From: Methanosphaera cuniculi
GTDB lineage: Archaea > Methanobacteriota > Methanobacteria > Methanobacteriales > Methanobacteriaceae
DNA length: 64,000 bases
Direction of reading: 5' to 3'
Assembly (NCBI RefSeq): GCF_003149675.1
Contig: NZ_LWMS01000031.1
Coordinates: 124,001 to 188,000, forward strand
The notes under the pieces were generated by a model, which was given only the letters and a program-made list of their open reading frames with translations, had not been told where the DNA came from and did not search any database. Each line of letters opens with the position of its first letter. Position 1 is the first letter of the stretch. Shown piece by piece: positions 55,922 to 63,943 of the stretch. The translations under genes were made by a program, and so were the position numbers.

Positions 55922-56422
55922 TTAATCTATTTCTGTTCTATAATTATTCCAGCCATACTTTTCTAATTTTTCTACCATTTCAACTGCTTCTTCTAGTGTA
56001 TTATATGATCCATAATACTCTTGTTTTCGTCCATTATATTTATGAATTCCATATTTGTTACTTTTAGTTTTATAAATATATCTTGGTAGCTTGGTTGGTT
56101 TTTCTTTATTTAATTCTCCACTTATTCCTTTTATTGTGATTTTTTCATAAAATGCTAATGCTTTCTCATATGTTGGAAATGATCCTAAATAATGTGTTTT
56201 TCCTTGTATTGTTTTATTTATTTCATAATGATCTCCACGTTTATATATAGAAGGATTTGTATAATATTCAACTGGTCTTATTGGTTCACGTTGTGGTACA
56301 CGTGAATCTATAGTTTGTTCTACTTCCTCTGCTTCTTTTCGAGTAGTATAACTTCCATAATAATGTGGAATTCCTTTTTTAAAAGTATATACTGCATAGT
56401 CATATTGATCTTTGTATATCAT
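55922..56422 (-). CDS. AP2-like three-unit protein
   Basis: 166 residues with three AP2-like units: AVYTFKKGIPHYYGSYTTRK, EINKTIQGKTHYLGSFPTYE and GIHKYNGRKQEYYGSYNTLE, each with a following amphipathic helix (the last VEMVEKLEKYGWNN). It is the longest clean copy of the family in the window. It overlaps the end of nrdG by four bases (ATGA on the minus strand). Likely DNA-binding; target unknown. Confidence 0.7.
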   Translation of the reverse strand: MIYKDQYDYAVYTFKKGIPHYYGSYTTRKEAEEVEQTIDSRVPQREPIRPVEYYTNPSIYKRGDHYEINKTIQGKTHYLGSFPTYEKALAFYEKITIKGISGELNKEKPTKLPRYIYKTKSNKYGIHKYNGRKQEYYGSYNTLEEAVEMVEKLEKYGWNNYRTEID

Positions 56423-57126
56423 AATATCTTTTTTACTCCTAGTTGACTTGTTTTTGTGTATGTTGTATATTTCTTATCTTTGTTATATTTTCTTAAAATT
56501 TGTTCAAGCTCATAAGGGTTTGGACTAGGTGCATTAATTATACTTACATCATATACCACATCATTTCTATACTGTTGTAATGTATATTGATCACATGTAA
56601 TAGATTTCATGATTTCACCTACATCTTCTGGTGATAATAATCTACTTGTATATGTTGTTCTACATTCAAGAAAAACTCCATGTTTTTGTATTATTCTCAT
56701 GGTTTCAAGTATTTTATTACATGTATATGCAGGTACTCTGTTTGTTATCTTATAATATTTATCAAGTGGTGCTTTTACATCTAATGCAACATAATCTAAG
56801 TATTTGATTATAGTACGTAGTCGACGTGGATGTAATCCATTTGTATCTAGTTTGTAACGTAGATTATACTTTTTGGTATACTTTATAATTTTTAGTATTG
56901 TTTGATTATGTAATAATGATTCACCACCAGTAAATACTATTGCATCAAAAAAGTCATGATTTTCATCTATCATTTTAAAAAGAGTTTCTAAATTAGTTAT
57001 GTTATGATATTGTAATAATTCGGGATTGTGACAATATTTACATCTTAAATCACAACCATAAAAAAATATGTCAAGACTCATACATCCTGGATAATCAAGT
57101 GCTGAGTATGTTGTTTCTATGTACAT
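56419..57126 (-). CDS. nrdG: anaerobic ribonucleotide reductase activating protein (radical SAM)
   Basis: 235 residues. The radical-SAM cluster motif C25xxxC29xxC32 is in FYGCDLRCKYCHNPEL; FTGGESLLHNQ provides the SAM-binding GGE motif. KLDTNGLHPRRLR and DYVALDVKAPLDKYY are typical of NrdG/pyruvate-formate-lyase-activase-like proteins. It generates the glycyl radical of the class III ribonucleotide reductase NrdD. nrdD is not in the window. With thyA it forms a nucleotide-supply pair on the element. Start ATG at 57126 with a weak site. A different activase substrate cannot be excluded. Confidence 0.82.
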   Translation of the reverse strand: MYIETTYSALDYPGCMSLDIFFYGCDLRCKYCHNPELLQYHNITNLETLFKMIDENHDFFDAIVFTGGESLLHNQTILKIIKYTKKYNLRYKLDTNGLHPRRLRTIIKYLDYVALDVKAPLDKYYKITNRVPAYTCNKILETMRIIQKHGVFLECRTTYTSRLLSPEDVGEIMKSITCDQYTLQQYRNDVVYDVSIINAPSPNPYELEQILRKYNKDKKYTTYTKTSQLGVKKIL

Positions 57127-57655
57127 TGGTGATTCCTTGTACTAATTTTACTTAAAAAAAAGATTTTTAGAAATTATTTACAAAAAAAGGGAATAAAATG
57201 AAAAAGAAAGAATTAATAAAGGATAATTCTCACTTTTTAATATATTTTAAATCCTTTTTTTGATTTTTAAATGTTTTTTATAAATAACACATTCTATTTT
57301 TTTTTTAAAATGTGTTAAATAATAAATTTTTTTCTTTATTTTATTTTATCAAGATTATTTTGTATAATGAAAACAAAATAAGTATATATAATCATCACTG
57401 TTATTTTTGAAATAAAAGATATTCTTATCTTTTTTTTATATTATATAGATTATTACAATCCAAATAAAATAAAATTTTTTTAAAACAAAAATTCAAATTG
57501 TTTTGGTTTTTAATATTACAAATAATTAACACTATAGAAAATCAATATTATTAGATTAGCTAAATAATACTGATTACAATAACATATAATAATAAAAAAA
57601 GAAATATAGAAATTTCTTCTCAATTAGATAATATATCATTCATACTATAAAAAAG
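57127..57655. other. gene-free spacer, 530 bases
   Basis: It lies between the starts of nrdG (minus strand) and the end of the AbrB-like gene. It contains a clear hairpin AACACATT...AATGTGTT (about 57286-57316) around a T10 tract, and other A/T-rich dyads. No reading frame with a ribosome-binding site was seen. Confidence 0.5.
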
Positions 57656-57910
57656 TTATGATTCAACATCTTTTCTTATTTCATTCACATTAATTATATT
57701 TGCCATAAGTTTCCATTCCTTAGCTTCAAAGTCATATATTGCTCTCCACTGAATATAGTCATCACCAGTAATATGAAATAGTTCTGCTATATTTTTTGGA
57801 ATAGTTGCTCTAAATGAGTCTTTAGATCGTGTTTGATAACCTATTTTTGATATTTCATTATATATTTTATCTTTTGTAGGTTTTGCTGTTATCTCTTTTT
57901 TCTTTGGCAT
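57656..57910 (-). CDS. AbrB/SpoVT-like DNA-binding protein
   Basis: 84 residues. The swapped-hairpin motif is SFRATIPKNIAELFHITGDD followed by YIQWRAIYD, close to canonical AbrB domains (R-x-TIPK-x-I). A basic N-terminus (MPKKKEITAKPTKDKIY) adds DNA contacts. GGAGG lies on the minus strand before the start. It stands alone between two gene-free spacers and is the best transcription regulator candidate in the right half. Confidence 0.8.
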   Translation of the reverse strand: MPKKKEITAKPTKDKIYNEISKIGYQTRSKDSFRATIPKNIAELFHITGDDYIQWRAIYDFEAKEWKLMANIINVNEIRKDVES

Positions 57911-58807
57911 AACTTTTGTACTCCTCCATTTTTATTATTTTTATTTGAATTTAATAACATTATTTACTGTTATATGTGTTATGTATATTGATTAGTAATA
58001 TTTAAGCATAATGGTAGAATGTAACCAATTAAACCTTATTAACAATGTTAATAACGTATAAGTATAAATAAAGGGCTTTACAAAGTATTATTAGGGAAGA
58101 GTTCCCTACTAAAAAAATATTAGCTAATCAGTATAAATTTATTTTTTTTTATGAAAAATATTTTACGGATTAAAAATAATTTGATCTCCTAGAAAATGAT
58201 GATTAGGTATTATTCATTAACAAGTAGGAACATGTACTCACAAAAAAATCCCTAAACCAGATCCATTAGAAAAAAATATGTGGATGGTATGAATAAACCT
58301 TTGGGTTTAAGTACATCTATTAATAATACAAAAAATTTCATTAAATTAACTAAATCTAGTACTTTAGATTTTAGTCTAAATATATTTATAAAATAATAGG
58401 GGAAGATAAGAAGAAAAAAAATACCTGGTTTAAACCTTTTTTTATATTATTATTTTCAAAAAAAAATGGATATTTAGTATCATGAGGTATCTTAAAAAGT
58501 CAATACAACAATATATGAAAAATATATAATAGAAACAAGCAGGCACTACCATCCGAGGATGGAGAATTACCAGCGTGGCTAATTATTAACATTCCTTACA
58601 TTGTAAAATGAGTATTTAATGAATAATAGTAATGAACTAAAATATTTTATTATAAAAATGAAAAAATAAGAAAAGAGGAAGAGCTGAAACAATTATTTAT
58701 ATTCAATTAAAAAAAATGATTTTCCTTTTATATATAATTTATTTATAAAAAAATAACTCTTCTTATCCACCCCCAGAAAAAACACACCAAATAGGAGGAA
58801 CACAAAA
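57911..58807. other. gene-free spacer, 900 bases, with candidate structured RNA
   Basis: No reading frame was found apart from the start region of the next gene. A promoter-like GTATAAGTATAAATAAAGG lies at about 58055, and several hairpins follow between 58093 and 58584. The sequence islands at 58537-58580 are unusually GC-rich for this genome. Confidence 0.55.
58085..58600 (+). ncRNA. candidate structured noncoding RNA
   Basis: Hairpins in order: AGGGAA-GAG-TTCCCT (58093-58107) followed by ACTAAA; TAAACC-TTTG-GGTTTA (58294-58309); TTTAGA-TTTTAG-TCTAAA (58363-58380); CCATC-CGAG-GATGG (58549-58562); AATTACCA-GCG-TGGCTAATT (58565-58584, one bulged C). A TATA-like box lies about 30 bases before the first hairpin. 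No known RNA family fits. Ends are approximate, and the whole might be two transcripts. Confidence 0.35.
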
Positions 58808-59140
58808 ATTACAACCTACATCGGAAACGGGTTTAGCCCCAAAATGCTACAAAAAGGCAGAAACTACATAATCACAGCAACAAAAATAAGCAAAAAACAA
58901 TACAAAAAAGAAATAGCAAAAACACCAAGAAACCAAGTAGTAAACTGCATAGGACACAGCAACATGGACGAACAAAAACACCGAATCAACATAATACTAG
59001 AAGACCAAGATGTAATGTACACCCTCCAAACAAACAGTGGACGATTTAAAGACACAACACCAGGCAAAAAAACAATAACAAAATTTATAATAGAAACAGA
59101 CGGAGGAAATACAAAAGATGAACCACGTCCAAAACAGTAA
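58808..59140 (+). CDS. small protein with an apparent ATT start, 110 residues
   Basis: The frame is open upstream of the ATG at 58844; AGGAGG at 58793-58798 lies nine bases before an in-frame ATT at 58808 but 45 bases before that ATG. With ATT the product begins (M)TTYIGNGFSPKMLQKG. The protein is basic, with strands RNYIITATKI, VNCIGHSN and HRINIILEDQD, and a tail ending KDEPRPKQ; it could be a small nucleic-acid-binding barrel. It precedes the histone gene by 42 bases. No family recognised. Non-ATG initiation is inferred from the ribosome-binding site. Confidence 0.6.
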   Translation: MTTYIGNGFSPKMLQKGRNYIITATKISKKQYKKEIAKTPRNQVVNCIGHSNMDEQKHRINIILEDQDVMYTLQTNSGRFKDTTPGKKTITKFIIETDGGNTKDEPRPKQ

Positions 59141-59182
59141 AACAATCACCACCCAAAAATAAATAAGGAGAAATGATATAAA

Positions 59183-59398
59183 ATGACACAAATACCAAAA
59201 GCACCAGTAACAAGAATCGTAAAAACAGCAGGTGCAGAAAGAATTAGTAAAGACGCAGAAGAAAAACTAGTAGAAGCAATAGAAGCTTACACAAACAAAT
59301 TAGCAGAAGCTACAATTGACCTTGCAAAACATGCAGGTCGTAAAACCATACAAGCTGAAGATGTTGAATTAGCAACAAAACACTATATGAGAGGATAA
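59183..59398 (+). CDS. archaeal histone
   Basis: 71 residues, a single histone fold: IPKAPVTRIVKTAGAERISK, then helix 2 EEKLVEAIEAYTNKLAEATI, and AGRKTIQAEDVELATKHYM. Conserved residues for dimer and tetramer contacts and the RKTI loop for DNA contact are present. RBS AAGGAGAA. Chromosomal copies are expected elsewhere; this copy sits in the element's replication block and may compact element DNA or mimic host chromatin. Confidence 0.94.
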   Translation: MTQIPKAPVTRIVKTAGAERISKDAEEKLVEAIEAYTNKLAEATIDLAKHAGRKTIQAEDVELATKHYMRG

Positions 59399-59403
59399 CT
59401 TAA

Positions 59404-59742
59404 ATGACCAAATACACAAAAAAAGAAATGCAGGAAATGACCTTCAAACCTGTAAATAATGGTGAATACGAAGAACAAGCATGGAGACCCCAAGAAGCAG
59501 GGGATAATATAATAGGTGAATACACAGAACGTAAAGAAAACTGTGGATTTGAAGCATATACTTTCTATATTATAGATGATGGCGAACAAAAATGGAGTAT
59601 CTTAGAAAACAAAGTTTTACAAAGTCAATTTGAAAAAGTAGAACCAGGTGATATCATTAAATTAACATATCTTGGTAAAAAACAAATCCAAAATGGTAAT
59701 CGGTTCTATAAAAATTTCAGTATAGAAAAAGCTGAATTATAA
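59404..59742 (+). CDS. OB-fold-like single-strand DNA-binding candidate
   Basis: 112 residues. The pattern AGDNIIGEYTERKE, YTFYIIDDGEQKWSILENKV, then EPGDIIKLTYLGKKQIQNGN and FYKNFSIE fits the small OB-fold proteins found next to replication genes in viruses (GD-x-IxG, ...GDxVxIxYLGK). It starts five bases after the histone stop. Function as an ssDNA-binding protein is inferred from fold pattern and context. Confidence 0.6.
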   Translation: MTKYTKKEMQEMTFKPVNNGEYEEQAWRPQEAGDNIIGEYTERKENCGFEAYTFYIIDDGEQKWSILENKVLQSQFEKVEPGDIIKLTYLGKKQIQNGNRFYKNFSIEKAEL

Positions 59743-60630
59743 TTAGACTAATTTGTTAGGTAGGTTAAGGGGTGGGGAATGAAAACTATAATTTAGTTTT
59801 GTTTTATTTATTATTTTAAATAAGAAACTTTTAAAAATAATTTAAACAATTTATAATTTTTATTGTTACGTTGTTTCATGTTTTCATTTTATTGTGTAAA
59901 AAAATAAGGTTTTTATTTAAAGTTATAAAAAAGTAAAATAACAAAAAAAAGTTATTTTATTTTTTAAGTAAAATTAAAAAAGGGGATAAACTTCCATTAA
60001 TTAAATAGTTATTTTTTTTAATGACTCCTTGGATATTAAATTAGTATAAAAATAGTAAAAATTTAGATTATAATTTAAAAAAAGAAATGACTAAATCTTT
60101 TTTTTTTATTTTTACAAAAAAAAAATTAAAAAAGTAATAAATCATCCACACCTATTTTATTTTATTTAATAAACAAATAAATCCATGATTGGAGGAAATT
60201 TTATAGTCATGTAAAAAAAAAACTAAAAAGTATTATGAAGTTTATCCCCTTTTTTTTTATTATAAATAAATAGAATAAAATCACTAAAAAGAGGTGTGAA
60301 TTTAATACCTAATATATAATTCTTTTTTTTAATGATTAATCACTCTCTTTAATTTTCTTAATTTTTTTCATGACAATTATAAAGAAATAAAGAAAAAAAA
60401 TAAATTCTAATTATTACTATTTTCAAAAAAAATGGAAATAGTAATAAAATAAAAAATACTCTGAAATAAAGTTAATTCCTTTTTTTTATCTAATTTATTC
60501 AAAAAAATCATCAAAAAAAAATAAAGAGAAAAAAAAGAGGGAGAAAAGCCAAAAAAAGGAAAAGTAAAAAAAACAACACACACCATCACCACCCCCTAAA
60601 AAATAATAATAATATTGGAGGATAAAACAT
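59743..60630. other. gene-free spacer, 890 bases, rich in inverted repeats
   Basis: A 19-bp perfect inverted repeat frames 243 bases: arms AAAAAAGGGGATAAACTTC (59976-59994) and its complement (60237-60255). A strong hairpin lies at 60411-60447 (TTATTACTATTTTC, loop A8T, GGAAATAGTAATAA, one G-T pair), and AAATAAC-A8-GTTATTT lies near 59940. No supported reading frame was found. Possible regulatory RNA, terminator cluster or replication signal. Confidence 0.6.
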
Positions 60631-61317
60631 ATCGCAACCAACAACACACTACTAATAGATACACGTGAACCTAAAAAAGTAAGAACAGCAGTTACACGAT
60701 ACTTCAACAAACAGAACATAACCACACAAGAATCAGAACTACCCCAAGGAGACTACCAATACAACAAAATAGTAATAGAACGAAAAGACATAAACGACCT
60801 AAACAGTTCACTAAAAGATGGAAGACTAAGAAACCAAACATACAAACTACTACATCAACAAACAATAGAAAACACACACCCCTACATAATAATACAAGGA
60901 CGCTTAACAGATCTAAAAACATACTACTACAATAAAAGAATACACACAATGAGCAGAACACAATACATAAACACACTAGCAAGCCTAAATGAAAAAGGAA
61001 TAGGAACAATACCAATAGAAAGCCAAACACCTGGAGATCTATCAGAAACAATACATGCTTTAATAAAACACTACAACCCAGATAAAAAAGAAGTAAAAGA
61101 AGTACTTCTAAAACCACACATGAGTGATTATAGTGCAAAATGCTACTACATGATAGAAGGACTAGGCGAACAAAAAAGCCAAGATATAAGCACCAAATAT
61201 CCATTACATAAAATGATAACCATACCTGAAGATATGGAAGATGGACTAACTCAAATAAAAGGAATTGGAAAAAAAACTGCACAAAAAATAATAAAAACAC
61301 TACAAGGAAAAAAATGA
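60631..61317 (+). CDS. ERCC4-family nuclease with helix-hairpin-helix, apparent ATC start
   Basis: 228 residues if started at the in-frame ATC at 60631; GGAGG at 60617-60621 lies nine bases before it. The first ATG (60949) would remove the catalytic half. The nuclease core is visible only in the longer frame: TLLIDTREPKK, QGDYQYNKIVIERKDINDL, which gives the GDY...ERK-x-x-x-D active site of XPF/Mus81/Hef. The C-terminus has two HhH-like units (MIEGLGEQKS, QIKGIGKKTAQKIIKTL). It likely cuts branched DNA such as forks or flaps. It overlaps the next gene by four bases. Start codon is inferred. Confidence 0.78.
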   Translation: MATNNTLLIDTREPKKVRTAVTRYFNKQNITTQESELPQGDYQYNKIVIERKDINDLNSSLKDGRLRNQTYKLLHQQTIENTHPYIIIQGRLTDLKTYYYNKRIHTMSRTQYINTLASLNEKGIGTIPIESQTPGDLSETIHALIKHYNPDKKEVKEVLLKPHMSDYSAKCYYMIEGLGEQKSQDISTKYPLHKMITIPEDMEDGLTQIKGIGKKTAQKIIKTLQGKK

Positions 61318-61559
61318 CCACACAACAAGATATAAAAACAAAAATCTTAACCACCCATCAATCCACATTATACATGCAAGATTATAAAATTCCATGTATG
61401 ATAACAAAAGAAGATGATAATAATCTCCAAATAACATATCATGATCATAATACTGATAATATGAAAAAAATACCACTAAGTAAATTAAGAAAAAACAATT
61501 ACTTCAAAGGAATTGAATACATAAATGATGGAATAATACATATAGAGGTAAAAATATGA
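61314..61559 (+). CDS. small uncharacterised protein, 81 residues
   Basis: Beta-rich small protein (STLYMQDYKIPCMITKEDDN, LQITYHDHNTDN, YFKGIEYINDGIIHIEVKI). It overlaps the nuclease stop and the PCNA start by four bases each, so it is translated as part of one unit and may be a cofactor of the nuclease or clamp. No family recognised. Confidence 0.6.
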   Translation: MTTQQDIKTKILTTHQSTLYMQDYKIPCMITKEDDNNLQITYHDHNTDNMKKIPLSKLRKNNYFKGIEYINDGIIHIEVKI

Positions 61560-62326
61560 GAATACTACTAGATGATATAGATGCACTAAGAATACCATTA
61601 CAAAGTATACAGAAAAAAATAGATGAAATAGACATAACACTAACACCTGATGGATTAAGAATAAGTACTATTGATAGATCACATGTAATATTCTATGAAT
61701 TAGAAATACCCGAAGTAGTATTTACACAGTATGAAGTACCATTCCCAGAAAATACAACAGAATACGTTCTAGGATTACCAACAAAAGAATTAATTACAAT
61801 ACTTGGAAAAGCAAAAAGAGAAGACACACTAGAAATAGTATTCAAAGAAAAACAAAACCAACTACAAATACAACTCCTTAACTACACAACAAATGTCCAG
61901 AAAAAATATTCAGTACAAGTAATGGACTTAGAATCACATATACCAACATATCCAACAATTCAACGTGAAGCAACAATGACACTTCCATCAAAGGAATTCA
62001 AACAATACATAGCAGATATATCAACAGGATCAACACAAAGAATACAGTTCCAGACAATAGATGACCAATTAATCCTTAAATCATTAAGTGAATTTGAAAC
62101 TAATGAAATAATAATACCTCTTGAAGAAACACAACAACACGTATCAGCACGTTATACATATGACTATTTAGTAAGCATGGTACAAGCTACTGGGTATAGT
62201 GATGATATAATTGTTTGTTTTGGAAATGATATGCCACTAGAAATCGAATATGATCGACCTGCTTGTTTTGATAATCAACAAAGTTTATTTAAAATGATGC
62301 TTGCACCACGTATTGAAGAAGAATAA
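61556..62326 (+). CDS. pcn: sliding clamp PCNA, element-encoded
   Basis: 256 residues with the two-domain PCNA fold: domain 1 begins RILLDDIDALRIPLQSI and has GLRISTIDRSHVIFYELEIP; the interdomain connector is near LESHIPTYPT; the C-terminus ends LFKMMLAPRIEEE, the family's LAPRIE end. It would form a homotrimeric ring that tethers polymerase and nuclease. It differs enough from usual methanogen clamps to look like an element copy rather than the chromosomal one (inference). It overlaps the preceding gene and lies 25 bases before DP1. Confidence 0.9.
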   Translation: MRILLDDIDALRIPLQSIQKKIDEIDITLTPDGLRISTIDRSHVIFYELEIPEVVFTQYEVPFPENTTEYVLGLPTKELITILGKAKREDTLEIVFKEKQNQLQIQLLNYTTNVQKKYSVQVMDLESHIPTYPTIQREATMTLPSKEFKQYIADISTGSTQRIQFQTIDDQLILKSLSEFETNEIIIPLEETQQHVSARYTYDYLVSMVQATGYSDDIIVCFGNDMPLEIEYDRPACFDNQQSLFKMMLAPRIEEE

Positions 62327-62351
62327 AATTTAAGAATAATTTGGTGGGAGT

Positions 62352-63830
62352 ATGCCAATTATAGAAGTAACTGAAAATCATAAACAAACTATAACAAAAA
62401 GTGATATGAATGATTTAACAAAAACATTCAGAGATAGATATACCAAATTACGTGAAATAATAGAAAATGAACAAAATATAACAGGTAATCTATATAGTGT
62501 TAGTGAAATTATAAATAAAGCAGATGCACATAAAGAAACTAAAAAAACTCCTAAATTAAACAAGTACCAATTAACAAATATACTAACTAAAAATAAGCAA
62601 TATTTAAAAAATATTACTAGTGGAAAATATACTTTTAAAAATATACATGAAAACAAAGTAACACTATACGATATACGTCAAAAAAAGGACGTAATAATAG
62701 ATTCATACCAACGCGAAAACCTACCAATACTAATGAAATTCTACACATACATACAAAAAGCCCATAGTCTAAAAACAATAACACTACTAAGACACGTAAA
62801 ACGAACAAAAAAAGGAAACTACATACTCACATGTGAAGATGGAACTAATACCTATGATAAATATGGTTATGGAAAAATAGATTACATCAGAACATTCCTA
62901 ACACCAGAAATACTAAAAGAAAGTGGAATAACACCAGACACCCTAATACCAGATACAGTAGTATATCAAGAAATAAAATTCATAGACTATCCAATACTAG
63001 GAACACAACTACAACGTGATAAACTAAAAACCATAGATATAAAACAACCATCACTACAAAGAAAACAAACACACCTAACAAAAGATGCACACATAGTATT
63101 CCTAAGTGATATCCATGTAGGGAGTAAATATTTTAATGAAACCAAACTACTAAACACAATAAACTACATCAACAAATCAGAAGTAGATGCAGTACTAATA
63201 GCAGGCGACATAGTAGATGGAATAGGAATATACCCCGAACAAGAAAAAGACTTAGCAATAAAAAGTTTTCATAAACAATATGAAAAACTAAATGAATACC
63301 TAGATCAAATAGAACCACACATGTACATAACTCCAGGTAACCACGATGCAGTACCTCTTAAAGAACCACAACAACCATTAACAGACCAATATGCACCAGA
63401 CTTATGTAAAAATAAAAATATCACACTACTAAGTAATCCTAGTACAGTTAATATTAATGGAACAAGAATAAGAATGTATCATGGAAAAGGATTAGATGAC
63501 TTAATAATGGCTATTAAAAACCTGGATTATCAACATCCATGTAAAGTAATGGAAGAACAATTAGAAAAAAGACATCTAGCACCAATATATGGAATGACAA
63601 CACAACACGCATGGGAGGGAGAAGATAAATTAGTAATTGATGAATTACCAGATATATTCCATACAGGACATGTTCATATAGCACAACACACTAATTATAA
63701 AGGAATTGAATTAATAAACAGTGGAACATTCCAGGAACAAACACCATTTCAAACAACACACAAAATAAGACCAACAGTAGGACTTATACCAGTATTAAAA
63801 GATGGAAAAATTACTATGAAACAAATGTAA
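62352..63830 (+). CDS. DNA polymerase D small subunit DP1, element-encoded
   Basis: 492 residues. After an N-terminal region and an OB-fold (about 150-230), the calcineurin-like phosphodiesterase domain carries motif I LSDIHVGSKYF (D253, H255), motif II AGDIVDG (about 285), motif III TPGNHDA (about 329), RMYHGKGLDD and the last motif TGHVHIAQH (about 437). All metal ligands seem present, so 3'-5' exonuclease activity is likely. DP1 works with DP2, which is not in the window and may lie just downstream. Start ATG has GGTGGGAG. Together with PCNA and the nuclease it indicates an element with its own replisome parts. Confidence 0.9.
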   Translation: MPIIEVTENHKQTITKSDMNDLTKTFRDRYTKLREIIENEQNITGNLYSVSEIINKADAHKETKKTPKLNKYQLTNILTKNKQYLKNITSGKYTFKNIHENKVTLYDIRQKKDVIIDSYQRENLPILMKFYTYIQKAHSLKTITLLRHVKRTKKGNYILTCEDGTNTYDKYGYGKIDYIRTFLTPEILKESGITPDTLIPDTVVYQEIKFIDYPILGTQLQRDKLKTIDIKQPSLQRKQTHLTKDAHIVFLSDIHVGSKYFNETKLLNTINYINKSEVDAVLIAGDIVDGIGIYPEQEKDLAIKSFHKQYEKLNEYLDQIEPHMYITPGNHDAVPLKEPQQPLTDQYAPDLCKNKNITLLSNPSTVNINGTRIRMYHGKGLDDLIMAIKNLDYQHPCKVMEEQLEKRHLAPIYGMTTQHAWEGEDKLVIDELPDIFHTGHVHIAQHTNYKGIELINSGTFQEQTPFQTTHKIRPTVGLIPVLKDGKITMKQM

Positions 63831-63943
63831 AATTATTTAAAGGAAAAAAATAAGCATACCCCTATGAGCATTTACAAAATCATATTATAATAAATTATGC
63901 AATTATAACTTATAACCCAAAAAAAGGTAAAGAATAAAAAAAA

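Noticed and set aside
58537-58600. Known small ribozyme or riboswitch (hammerhead, HDV-like, fluoride, c-di-GMP)
   Set aside because: None of the conserved core sequences of these classes was found; only the hairpins are visible.
60949-61317. Short nuclease gene starting at ATG 60949
   Set aside because: It would lack the ERCC4 catalytic motifs that are clearly encoded upstream in the same frame.
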